A stretch of 12,212 bases of DNA from Candidatus Woesearchaeota archaeon (GTDB lineage Archaea; Nanobdellota; Nanobdellia; Woesearchaeales; DSVV01), in the NCBI GenBank assembly GCA_016215305.1, contig JACRKI010000131.1:1-12212 (forward strand). The letters are read 5' to 3'. Shown piece after piece: positions 1-6,157 of this stretch. Numbering within the stretch: the stretch's first letter is position 1; every line of letters starts with the position of its first letter. Under the pieces are notes generated by a model. The model worked only from the letters and a program-made list of their open reading frames with translations. It was not told the origin of the DNA and ran no database searches. A program made the translations under genes and the position numbers.

Positions 1-83
1 ATACTGCGTTCTTTACTCCAAAAGGAATTGCGTATTTTCTCACAAACCAATTTCAGAAAGGGTTGGATGAAATAGAGCAGTAA
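1..83 (+). CDS. C-terminal fragment of an unidentified protein (5' end outside window)
   Basis: The third reading frame is open from the left edge to a TAA at 81-83, giving about 26 residues that end in GLDEIEQ. The composition looks protein-like, with a TPKG segment followed by an amphipathic stretch (AYFLTNQFQKGLDEIEQ). TPKG followed by a helix occurs near the end of many winged-helix DNA-binding proteins, but this is too little sequence to assign a family. The other two frames also stay open for about 70 bases, so the call rests mainly on composition and position. The product is unknown. Confidence 0.45.
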   Translation, partial: TAFFTPKGIAYFLTNQFQKGLDEIEQ

Positions 84-201
84 AACTTGTGGCAACACTA
101 AGCTTTGAACACGAACCAGAAAAAAAGATACTCGCACCAGCAACGCAGAACACACGCATTGACAAAGTCTAAACACGCACCAAGAAGGGCTTTGGCGAGG
201 C

Positions 202-285
202 ATGCATTTCGAAATACTATAGAAGTTTATCTCCAGTGGACAAAGTTTACAATTAAAGTTCGATAGATAGTATTTCGTAATGCAT
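202..285. repeat. 84-bp unit bounded by 19-bp imperfect inverted repeats
   Basis: Arm 202-220 (ATGCATTTCGAAATACTAT) is the reverse complement of 267-285 with a single mismatch (18 of 19), and 46 nt lie between. The layout fits either a long hairpin RNA or a very small MITE-like element with terminal inverted repeats. No flanking target-site duplication is obvious. A second inverted repeat (288-300/344-356) starts 2 nt downstream. Confidence 0.55.
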
Positions 286-287
286 TA

Positions 288-356
288 AGAACCAGCAGTC
301 TCTTGGATTAGTAGGTCGCTTTCGCATCATGTTATCGATATCTGACTGGTGGTTCT
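288..356. repeat. Second stem-loop, 13-bp imperfect inverted repeat
   Basis: AGAACCAGCAGTC at 288-300 pairs with GACTGGTGGTTCT at 344-356 (12 of 13 positions), enclosing a 43-nt loop. It sits 2 nt after the previous inverted repeat, so the two would form adjacent arms of similar size. On the plus strand a TTTTTT run follows at 381-386, which could end a transcript. Confidence 0.45.
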
Positions 357-497
357 AAATGTAATTATTTGTTTGATACATTTTTTCAATGAAATCTTCT
401 CATCCAAAGATTCATACAATAAATAATAATGACATGAAGATACCTAAAGCAGAGAGTTCTACCAAAGCTTATTTCAAAAGCAATGCTTTTGTAATCC

Positions 498-518
498 ATT
501 GGAATTTAATTCCAATGT
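498..518. repeat. Perfect 21-nt palindrome
   Basis: CATTGGAATT, a central T, then AATTCCAATG form a perfect inverted repeat. It is directly preceded by another short hairpin with arms CAAAAGC and GCTTTTG at 474-490. Function is unknown; it could be an operator-like site or a 3'-end hairpin. Confidence 0.5.
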
Positions 519-608
519 TTCTTAGTGCGTGATAATAGAACTATCGCGTGAGAATAGAAACAGCGAATCAAAGCAATAAAAGGAGAGCAATACTAAACTA
601 CACTGCAA

Positions 609-1706
609 CTATCCTGCTTTGGTAACTGCAACAATCCCAACTTCTTTCAATTTCTTCTGAATTAACGGCGTATATCTGCTGTTCAAGCGAATCATGTCCT
701 TGAAAATTTGTATTCCTTTTGCCTTTTCTCCTGTTTTCAGAAAACTCAACGCCAAGTTGTAGAGAATGTTTTCTCTGACCTGCTCAATAGGAATCGAAAG
801 CTCAATCGTTCTTGTTGTTTTCTTGTCCATCGCATTCAGGAAAAATTTTATTGCGCGCGGATAGTCCCCGCGCTTTGCCCAAATAAGTCCCATGCCTAAA
901 TATGGCTCCAGAAGCTCTTTGTCCAAATCGTAGATTTTTTTGAAATAGTCAAACGCAGTCCTGAAATCATTTTTATGTAAATTGGTAATCGCCAAATCAT
1001 GCAATGTCTTAATGTCTGTTGGATCGCTTTTTGCTTTCTCTTCCAAAAGCTTGTCGTATTTTTGTTTTTTCTCTTTCATTTTGTCCTCGCTTTTCAAATG
1101 CTGATAATGATGAATAGGAATGTCTGTTCTCAAAAATTTTAACCCTAATTTTTGCATGCTCTTGTCCAATGTTTCATGCACCGCGCCTTCGAATGTGAGA
1201 CCGACATTGTTTTTGAACAAGCGCGTGATTAGTGTTGCATAATATCCTTTGCAGTCTTTCGCTTCTGCTTCATAGCGTTCATCCACTTCCTTGAATCGTG
1301 CGTTGGTTGTGTCGTTTGTATAATGCCGCTGTTCCATCACGACGACTGGAAACTGCGCTTCTTTCACAATTTGTCTGATGTAATCGTGATCCTTTTCCGC
1401 GATTGTTTCATCCGCATCCAGCCACAGAATCCAATCTCCTGCTGCTTTGCTGATCGAGAAATTTCTTGCGTCTGCGAAATTGTCTGTCCATGCGAAATCG
1501 AAAATCTTTGCGTTGAATTTTTTCGCGATCTCTTTTGTTTTATCTGTGCTTCCTGTGTCGATGAGGATGATTTCATTGACGAGGTCTTTGACTGATTCCA
1601 AACATTGCGCGAGCCATTGCTCTTCATCCTTGACAATCATGCAAAGTGAAATCGTTGGTTCGACTTCGGTGAGTTTTTTCTGGGAATCTTCTTTTTGTTT
1701 TGCCAT
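609..1706 (-). CDS. Family 2 glycosyltransferase with C-terminal TPR repeats
   Basis: The protein has 365 residues. Residues 18-205 form a GT-A fold of family 2: an opening beta strand ISLCMIVKDEE, the nucleotide-sugar motif DTGSTD at 50-55, the metal-binding DAD at 97-99 within WLDADE, and an acceptor-side GAVHE at 174-178. Residues 230-345 look like tetratricopeptide repeats with alternating amphipathic helices. This GT2-TPR arrangement is known from bacterial and archaeal protein or cell-surface glycosyltransferases of the SunS-like type. No signal peptide or membrane segment is seen, so it probably acts in the cytoplasm on a sugar nucleotide; donor and acceptor are unknown. The ATG at 1706 is chosen because a TATA-like octamer is centred 27.5 nt upstream. 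That octamer overlaps the last codons of the sigma-70 gene, whose stop is only 24 nt upstream, so the gene may be both co-transcribed and independently expressed. Confidence 0.9.
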   Translation of the reverse strand: MAKQKEDSQKKLTEVEPTISLCMIVKDEEQWLAQCLESVKDLVNEIILIDTGSTDKTKEIAKKFNAKIFDFAWTDNFADARNFSISKAAGDWILWLDADETIAEKDHDYIRQIVKEAQFPVVVMEQRHYTNDTTNARFKEVDERYEAEAKDCKGYYATLITRLFKNNVGLTFEGAVHETLDKSMQKLGLKFLRTDIPIHHYQHLKSEDKMKEKKQKYDKLLEEKAKSDPTDIKTLHDLAITNLHKNDFRTAFDYFKKIYDLDKELLEPYLGMGLIWAKRGDYPRAIKFFLNAMDKKTTRTIELSIPIEQVRENILYNLALSFLKTGEKAKGIQIFKDMIRLNSRYTPLIQKKLKEVGIVAVTKAG

Positions 1707-1729
1707 GCGTGATGGAAAAAATTGATGAA

Positions 1730-1737
1730 TTTAAAAA
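1730..1737 (-). promoter_or_regulatory. TATA-like box of the glycosyltransferase gene
   Basis: On the minus strand the octamer TTTTTAAA is centred 27.5 nt before the ATG at 1706, the same spacing as at other genes here. It overlaps the stop codon of the sigma-70 gene. It is less canonical than the other boxes. Confidence 0.45.
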
Positions 1738-3152
1738 GATGACGGCTTCTTATCAGGTGTCTTATCATAGAACCTCTTTAGTTCCCGCATATATCTCGGA
1801 GATCTCAAACGCTTGAGAACTCTTACTTCAATCTGACGTATGCGCTCTCTTGTCAAGTAAAATTGTTGACCAATCTCTTCCAACGAATAGGACGTTGGCT
1901 GCCCTATACCATAGCGCATTCTCATTACTTTTTCTTCCTTTGGCTTCAGCTCGCTGAGAATCTCTTCTACTGCTTCTCGAAGCTCTTCAGATCCAATGCT
2001 TTCCAACGGAAGTAGTTCAGGATGATAATCCTCATCACTTGGAGGTCTATACAATTCACCAAAAAACACGTTTCCATCTTCCCCGACAGGAGTATCTAAC
2101 GAGATTCTTTGATATAATTTTCTCTTCATCAAAAGCGTTCGCACCGCATCCGGATTCATATCAAATTCCGCCGCATACTCCACGGCAGCATCTTCATCGC
2201 TCATTTCTTGACCAGTTGTCTTTTCTAACTGCTTTTTAAAATAGATGATTCTGTTTAATATCTCTTTCTTATAAGTAGGAATTCTTATCATACCCCTTCC
2301 CGGATTATCTGTTTCATACCTGACAATAGACTGCCGAATCCACCATGTCGCATATGTGGAGAATTTGAATCCGCGAGTGTAATCAAATTTCATTGCCGCT
2401 CTCATAATCCCTTCATTTCCCTGCTGAATCAGATCAGACAACTCATGGCCTGTCCACAGATATTGTTTTGCAATAGTAACAGAAAGCCGTAAGTTCGCGC
2501 AAATTAATTCATCATATGCCTGCTTTTGCGTCCAACTCACTGTTCTATACGCGCGCCCTAATGCTTTTTCCGCTTCTTGATTTGCCTGAAGATATTCCTG
2601 CGCCGCAGCAGGCAGCGCAAGAACTGGCTCAGTTTTTCTTTCTTTGACTTTTTCTCCTGCCGCGAGATTTCTCCTTCGAATTCTCTCTGTTTCTTTTTGT
2701 CTCTCCAAATTACTCCATTCTAAAACCCACGTTGGTTTATGATATAAGAGAGGCGGCTTTCCATTTGGCGGCTGCTGCCTGAGCCGTTCATTCACCACAT
2801 CAACAAAATATGATCCTATCAATACTTCATACTGCTCTACTAAGAATGTGTCATTCATAATTGCCTGTACTTTCGCGACACGATCATCAAGAGACAATGC
2901 CTCTGTTTCCAAATCCCGTTCTATTCTTCTCGCTAAAGGATCGCTTCTTCTTGCGGCATCTTTTAAATAAAATTCAGCAACGCGATATGTTTCCGCAGTC
3001 ACCAAGACTTCGACATAATTTCCTTCATGAATCGCTTTCCCCAACTGCTGCTCTTCTTCACGAGTAATCAGCAGATGTCTTCGCACATCATGATCATATC
3101 GGTGCAAAACTGGACCATGCGGAGGAAACACCGCTGTTTTAGGTTGATACAT
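1731..3152 (-). CDS. rpoD: Bacterial-type RNA polymerase sigma-70 factor (RpoD-like)
   Basis: From the ATG at 3152 the protein has 473 residues (a TTG start at 3170 is possible but weaker). Region 1.2-like sequence lies at 27-45 (LLITREEEQQLGKAIHEGN). A long unconserved insert spans about 46-205. Regions 2.1-2.4 lie at 213-292 and are close to bacterial consensus (DLIQQGNEGIMRA, KFSTYATWWIRQ). The aromatic promoter-melting residues are present (F264, Y267, W270, W271, matching E. coli F427, Y430, W433, W434). Gln274 matches Q437, but V277 replaces T440. Region 3 spans about 293-390. Region 4 at 393-462 carries the -35-binding helix TRERIRQIE (434-442). Region 1.1 is absent. In bacteria this subunit directs core polymerase to -10/-35 promoters; here its own gene has an archaeal TATA box, so its polymerase partner is an open question. 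Confidence 0.95.
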   Translation of the reverse strand: MYQPKTAVFPPHGPVLHRYDHDVRRHLLITREEEQQLGKAIHEGNYVEVLVTAETYRVAEFYLKDAARRSDPLARRIERDLETEALSLDDRVAKVQAIMNDTFLVEQYEVLIGSYFVDVVNERLRQQPPNGKPPLLYHKPTWVLEWSNLERQKETERIRRRNLAAGEKVKERKTEPVLALPAAAQEYLQANQEAEKALGRAYRTVSWTQKQAYDELICANLRLSVTIAKQYLWTGHELSDLIQQGNEGIMRAAMKFDYTRGFKFSTYATWWIRQSIVRYETDNPGRGMIRIPTYKKEILNRIIYFKKQLEKTTGQEMSDEDAAVEYAAEFDMNPDAVRTLLMKRKLYQRISLDTPVGEDGNVFFGELYRPPSDEDYHPELLPLESIGSEELREAVEEILSELKPKEEKVMRMRYGIGQPTSYSLEEIGQQFYLTRERIRQIEVRVLKRLRSPRYMRELKRFYDKTPDKKPSSF

Positions 3153-3181
3153 TTTTCTCAACAGAAACAAATACTTGTTGC

Positions 3182-3189
3182 TTTATAAA
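3182..3189 (-). promoter_or_regulatory. TATA box of the sigma-70 gene
   Basis: TTTATAAA on the minus strand is centred 33.5 nt before the ATG at 3152. This predicts a leader of about 7 nt and argues for that ATG over the upstream TTG at 3170. No bacterial -35/-10 pair is evident here. Confidence 0.6.
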
Positions 3190-3204
3190 AATACTGACGC
3201 ATTT

Positions 3205-3266
3205 ACATGGGAACTCGGCGAAAGCCCCGCACTTCAGTGCGGGGATGAAGCCGCTAGTTCACATGT
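3205..3266 (+). ncRNA. Nested hairpin 1, resembling an IS200/IS605 right-end / omega-RNA hairpin
   Basis: Three stacked stems close one structure: ACATG(G)GAACT (3205-3215) with AGTTC(A)CATGT (3256-3266); CGGC (3216-3219) with GCCG (3250-3253); and CCCCGCAC (3225-3232) with GTGCGGGG (3237-3244) around a TTCA loop. The internal loop is GAAAG opposite ATGAA. This arrangement, with GAAAG before and ATGAA after a GC-rich hairpin, resembles the subterminal hairpin of archaeal IS200/IS605-family elements that forms the 3' scaffold of TnpB omega-RNA (recognised from memory, not searched). No tnpA or tnpB is nearby, so it would be an orphan end, a MITE-like derivative or an independent RNA. The strand is assigned only by that similarity; on the minus strand it would lie in the kae1 3' UTR. 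Confidence 0.5.
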
Positions 3267-3268
3267 CT

Positions 3269-3327
3269 GATAATCCCGACGGCAAAGCCCACGCTTTCAA
3301 ACGTGGGATACGCCGTCTGGGATTATC
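3269..3327 (+). ncRNA. Nested hairpin 2, same architecture as hairpin 1
   Basis: GATAATCCC (3269-3277) pairs perfectly with GGGATTATC (3319-3327); GACGGC (3278-3283) pairs with GCCGTC (3312-3317); CCCACG (3288-3293) pairs with CGTGGG (3302-3307). The internal loop is AAAG opposite ATAC, and a single T bulges at 3318. Stem order, the central CGGC/GCCG helix and the AAAG loop match hairpin 1, while outer and apical stems differ in sequence yet still pair. It begins 2 nt after hairpin 1. Read on the minus strand it lies 10 nt past the kae1 stop codon and may act as a 3'-end structure for that mRNA. Confidence 0.55.
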
Positions 3328-3337
3328 TTTACTTCGT

Positions 3338-4339
3338 TCACCGCCACTTCACCATAATCTCATCAGTTCTCAAATATGGTTCTATGATCGCTTTTTCTAT
3401 TTCCAAAACAATGCCCGCGTCAAACTGCAATTTGCCCAGCCACGCGATCATCGCGCCATTATCGACAAGAAATTGATTTTCCGGCACGAAAGATTTTGCG
3501 CCGCGTTCTTTGCACATTATTTTGACCATCTCCTGCAATCGCTTGTTGCACGCGACACCGCCGCCCAAAAGCACTTCTTTTTTTCCAGTGTGCGCAAGCG
3601 CGCGTTCCGTGACTTCGACGAGCATACTGAAAACAGTTTCCTGGCCGCTGTAACACAAATCTTCTTTCGAGAACATTTGTGAATTCCATTTTGTCTGGAT
3701 GTTTGTGAGAATTCCGCCGAAAGAAACGTCCATTCCTTTGACCACATAGGGAAGCTCGATATATTTTTTGTATTTTTTCCCACTCTTTGCAAGCTGTTCA
3801 ATTTTTGGACCGCCTGGAAATCCAATGCCTAACGCTCTTGCAAAAGTATCAAGAAAGTTTCCAACGCCAATGTCTAATGTCTCTCCAAATATTCTATACT
3901 TTCCTGCTTCATAAGCGATTACTTGCGTGTTTGCTCCTGAAGCGTATAAGAGAATTGGATCTTTTGCTTTTGTCAGAAGTCTTCCAATTTCCAGATGCGC
4001 AATGCAATGGTTCACACCGACAAGCGGTTTGTTTAATGAGACTGCAAGTGATCGTGCAAACATTGCGCCGATTCTGAGCGTGTGTCCAAGTCCAGGACTT
4101 TGCGAGAACGCAATCACGTCAATATTTTCTTTTTTTATTTTTGCTTCTTTCAGTGCTTTTTCAAAGACAACATCGCAGACTTCAACATGATGGTCAGCGA
4201 CTTTCGCAGGAATGATGCCTTCTTTTTCTGTGGTGTACAAATCTTTGACATTCGCGAGAACACTATTCTTTTTTCCAACAGATTTGATTATTCCAATGCC
4301 AAAGGTGTGCGCTGTTGATTCAATGCCGAGGATGATCAT
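3338..4339 (-). CDS. kae1: Kae1/TsaD, catalytic subunit of KEOPS (tRNA t6A synthesis)
   Basis: The protein has 333 residues, the usual length for stand-alone archaeal Kae1. It transfers the threonylcarbamoyl group to A37 of ANN-decoding tRNAs within the cytoplasmic KEOPS complex. Visible hallmarks are the ASKHA-fold opening ILGIESTAHTFGIGI, the iron ligands H111 and H115 in VNHCIAHLE, the nucleotide-binding YASGANTQVI (132-141), FPGGPKIEQLA (174-184), the GGGVACN loop (259-265) and D293 in VDNGAMIAW. The ESTAHTFGIGI start is archaeal/eukaryotic; bacterial TsaD begins with a different motif (ETSCDET). The frame is open further upstream to 4465, but the ATG at 4339 places this motif at the N-terminus and lies 26.5 nt from a TATA box, so the mRNA is probably leaderless. 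There is no Bud32 kinase fusion. Confidence 0.97.
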   Translation of the reverse strand: MIILGIESTAHTFGIGIIKSVGKKNSVLANVKDLYTTEKEGIIPAKVADHHVEVCDVVFEKALKEAKIKKENIDVIAFSQSPGLGHTLRIGAMFARSLAVSLNKPLVGVNHCIAHLEIGRLLTKAKDPILLYASGANTQVIAYEAGKYRIFGETLDIGVGNFLDTFARALGIGFPGGPKIEQLAKSGKKYKKYIELPYVVKGMDVSFGGILTNIQTKWNSQMFSKEDLCYSGQETVFSMLVEVTERALAHTGKKEVLLGGGVACNKRLQEMVKIMCKERGAKSFVPENQFLVDNGAMIAWLGKLQFDAGIVLEIEKAIIEPYLRTDEIMVKWR

Positions 4340-4347
4340 GTTTGCAA

Positions 4348-4393
4348 CGAAGCAGGAATGATTTATAAAATTTTGTGAGGATAAGCTGCTTCG
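4348..4393. repeat. 8-bp inverted repeat flanking the kae1 TATA box
   Basis: CGAAGCAG at 4348-4355 and CTGCTTCG at 4386-4393 are perfect inverted copies. Their centre (4370.5) lies within 6 nt of the centre of the kae1 TATA box. The pair sits in the divergent kae1-prs promoter region and could be an operator, although an 8-bp match may arise by chance. Confidence 0.3.
4362..4369 (-). promoter_or_regulatory. kae1: TATA box of kae1
   Basis: TTTATAAA is centred 26.5 nt before the ATG at 4339, which places the expected start of transcription on or next to the start codon. Confidence 0.65.
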
Positions 4394-4415
4394 CAATTCT
4401 GGAAAAAGAATTAAC

Positions 4416-4423
4416 TTTAAAAA
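4416..4423 (+). promoter_or_regulatory. prs: TATA-like box of the PRPP synthetase gene
   Basis: TTTAAAAA is centred 25.5 nt before the ATG at 4445, again predicting a leaderless transcript. It is divergent from the kae1 promoter, with the two TATA boxes about 50 nt apart. Confidence 0.5.
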
Positions 4424-4444
4424 ATCCAAAAATCTCTGAAAAAT

Positions 4445-5806
4445 ATGACAACTCCAGAAGGACACGCGACACTGGAAGAAGCAGTGCGGCGCGTTGTCAT
4501 TCCTCTGAAAACAGGGAACTCTGTTGCGGACGCGATTACGCGGTCACAATTTCTCAATTGGTATGATCACGAAAATCCCCTTGGCGTTCTTCCCATAGGA
4601 GATGACTTGATTGAGTTTAAGCCATTTAGCAGCAGCGAATACAGCATAACCTTTCTTCCTGAAGAAACTCCTGGAAATGGAAGAGAGACAAATCCTTCTT
4701 TTTATATCCGTGAAGGAAAGCAGCAGAGATATTTCAGTGATGAACTCGGCAAAGAGCTTGCGGGAAAAACAGTCTATGTTGTCGCGACGCCAAGCACAAA
4801 CCCACACTGGCAGCCTGACCAAGTATGCTTTAGAATGCAAATTGCCGCAAGAACCGCGAAACATCTCGGCGCAAGAAAAATGTACGCTGTCTTTTCTGAA
4901 TTTCCTTTCGCGAGACAGGATAGAGGAATTGGATTATACAACAGGGAAAAAGATGGCTCGGTAGAAGCAGACAAGAAAAAGCACGCAGGACAAACAGATT
5001 ATGTCAGCACTGTCCTGCTTGCACTCATGGTCAGCGGTTGTGATGGTGTGATCACCATCCATCATCATTCAGGACATATCGACAAAGCTGTTCAGGATTG
5101 CCTGGGAATCTTAGGAAGAAAAAGAGATGAACAATATATGTTTAATCTTGATCCCGTTCCAATACTCGCGCGCTATTTGCAAACAACAGACATTTTAAGT
5201 GACAACGAAAAGAGGAATAATGGAGACGGTCTTTTGTTTATCGCGCCTGATGATGGCGCAGTGGACTTTGTAGAAAGAATAAAAGAAATGAGTGGATATA
5301 GAAATGCTGGGCTGGGGCACATCGACAAGAAGCGAGCAACTGCAAATGATCCAGCTGCACTGAAGGGGATGCTGCAACTTCATGACGGAAGAATAGAAGA
5401 TTATGCAGGAAGAACAGCAATTGTTCCTGATGACATGATTGATACCTTTGGAACAATGAACATGGCAATCAACAAGCTCCCTGGAGAAATTAGGAGAGTG
5501 GTCATGTACGCGACCCATGGCATATTCGCCGGACGCGCCGAAGATTTAATGAGAAGACATAGACGAGTAAGTGATGTGATTGTTGTAGAGACGCGGCCAT
5601 CACGGCTTTACAATTTAGCTGCAGGAGCGAAACGCAAGCTGACCATGCTGGGCGCAACAGAATATGTCGCGCATGCGTTAGCGCACTGCGTTGAGAGAGG
5701 AATCAGACCGCAAGAATTTTACGCAAAACAGTTCGCGGAAAATCCAGCTTTTTTTGACAGACTTTTCCGTGAAACACGATTTCCGCAGCATTATACAAGG
5801 AAGTAG
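4445..5806 (+). CDS. prs: Ribose-phosphate pyrophosphokinase (PRPP synthetase), long form
   Basis: The enzyme makes PRPP from ribose 5-phosphate and ATP for nucleotide and amino-acid synthesis in the cytoplasm. The order of motifs is that of the family: FARQDR at 155-160, the metal- and ATP-site segment HHHSGH at 206-211, DPVPILARYL at 236-245, FIAPDDGAVDFVERI at 265-279, the catalytic flexible-loop lysine/arginine in IDKKR (293-297), and the PRPP-binding loop IVPDDMIDTFGT at 326-337, then ATHGIFAG at 356-363. At 453 residues it is well above the usual 285-320. Extra length lies at the N-terminus (about 100 residues before the recognisable region), at 160-185 and in the C-terminal 70 residues. 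All key loops are intact, so it should be active; a related diphosphokinase with a different acceptor is less likely. It ends 37 nt from the convergent small membrane protein gene. Confidence 0.9.
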   Translation: MTTPEGHATLEEAVRRVVIPLKTGNSVADAITRSQFLNWYDHENPLGVLPIGDDLIEFKPFSSSEYSITFLPEETPGNGRETNPSFYIREGKQQRYFSDELGKELAGKTVYVVATPSTNPHWQPDQVCFRMQIAARTAKHLGARKMYAVFSEFPFARQDRGIGLYNREKDGSVEADKKKHAGQTDYVSTVLLALMVSGCDGVITIHHHSGHIDKAVQDCLGILGRKRDEQYMFNLDPVPILARYLQTTDILSDNEKRNNGDGLLFIAPDDGAVDFVERIKEMSGYRNAGLGHIDKKRATANDPAALKGMLQLHDGRIEDYAGRTAIVPDDMIDTFGTMNMAINKLPGEIRRVVMYATHGIFAGRAEDLMRRHRRVSDVIVVETRPSRLYNLAAGAKRKLTMLGATEYVAHALAHCVERGIRPQEFYAKQFAENPAFFDRLFRETRFPQHYTRK

Positions 5807-5870
5807 GATTCTTCCATCAAGAAGCATATACTTATTTCTTCTTTCATTTCTTCTTTCTGCGTTTTTTCTG
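5799..5870 (+). terminator. Possible T-rich terminator after prs
   Basis: A short hairpin (GGAAG 5799-5803 with CTTCC 5811-5815) spans the prs stop codon. It is followed by a long pyrimidine tract at 5831-5870 containing several T-runs, ending in TTTTTT. Archaeal termination relies mainly on such T-tracts. The tract also encodes the lysine-rich tail of the convergent gene, so its T-richness has a second explanation. Confidence 0.35.
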
Positions 5871-6116
5871 ATCCGCTTTCATTACCCCAGTATTATCAGC
5901 CCGCATCACCACAAAATAATAAATGATGGAAGGAATAATTCCCAGCAAAATAATCAGCAATAACCACAGCAATCGTTCATTGTCATTGTCAAATCTTCTT
6001 CTCACTGCATCAATAATAGTCCATATCCAAAAGATAATTGCAAGAATGACAAGCGCGATAAAAAAGAACATAAAGAATATCATAAAACCGCCAAATGCGA
6101 ATCCTGCGTCCATCAT
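5844..6116 (-). CDS. Small two-helix membrane protein, PLDc_N-like
   Basis: The protein has 90 residues and two predicted transmembrane helices (about 10-33 and 47-68). Between them is a short polar turn (DAVRRRFDNDNE), and the tail is strongly basic (KADQKKRRKKK). The pattern FWIWTIIDAV, an acidic/Asn turn, LLWLLLIILLG, then P-IIYYFVV resembles the PLDc_N (phospholipase D-nuclease N-terminal) family of small membrane proteins found in bacteria and archaea, whose role is not established. The start is one of two adjacent ATG codons (6116 and 6113), with a TATA-like octamer 25.5 nt upstream of the first. It is transcribed away from the acidic coiled-coil gene across a shared promoter region holding an inverted repeat. 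Confidence 0.75.
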   Translation of the reverse strand: MMDAGFAFGGFMIFFMFFFIALVILAIIFWIWTIIDAVRRRFDNDNERLLWLLLIILLGIIPSIIYYFVVMRADNTGVMKADQKKRRKKK

Positions 6117-6137
6117 GAAGGATTGTGATATGTTTTT

Positions 6138-6145
6138 GTATTTAA
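6138..6145 (-). promoter_or_regulatory. TATA-like box of the small membrane protein gene
   Basis: TTAAATAC on the minus strand is centred 25.5 nt before the ATG at 6116, matching the spacing seen at the neighbouring genes. Confidence 0.45.
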
Positions 6146-6157
6146 TGGTATCTTTTT

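Larger units (their letters stand above)
84..608. other. 525-nt non-coding region rich in stem-loops
   Basis: No convincing gene is visible on either strand. The stretch lies between the end of a plus-strand gene and the stop codon of the minus-strand glycosyltransferase gene. It holds a series of inverted repeats: 202-220/267-285, 288-300/344-356, 389-398/407-415, 474-480/484-490, a perfect 21-nt palindrome at 498-518, and 527-534/542-549 with two G-T pairs. A T-run lies at 381-386, and two copies of a 14-nt sequence lie at 527-540 and 546-559. It could contain a structured RNA, a decayed mobile element, or simply spacer. No tRNA, rRNA, SRP or RNase P signature was recognised. Confidence 0.6.

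Noticed and set aside
232..240. TCCAGTGGA, resembling the core of an archaeal origin recognition box
   Set aside because: Only one copy, no G-rich flank, no second inverted box and no orc1/cdc6 gene in the window.
389..532. A 47-codon plus-strand frame starting at ATG 389
   Set aside because: It runs through several hairpins, has no convincing TATA box at the spacing used by other genes and no ribosome binding site, and its composition matches no family; probably chance.
1..608. CRISPR array or tRNA gene in the gene-free left region
   Set aside because: Repeats are only two imperfect 14-nt copies without spacers, and no cloverleaf with a GGTTC-type T-arm could be drawn.
3220..3249. Possible kink-turn (GAAAG opposite ATGAA) in hairpin 1
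   Set aside because: The tandem G-A/A-G pairs and 3-nt bulge of a k-turn cannot be placed in register; hairpin 2 does not keep them either.
3245..3682. A 145-codon plus-strand open frame antisense to kae1, beginning inside hairpin 1
   Set aside because: It overlaps a clearly real kae1 and shows no domain or promoter; a shadow frame.
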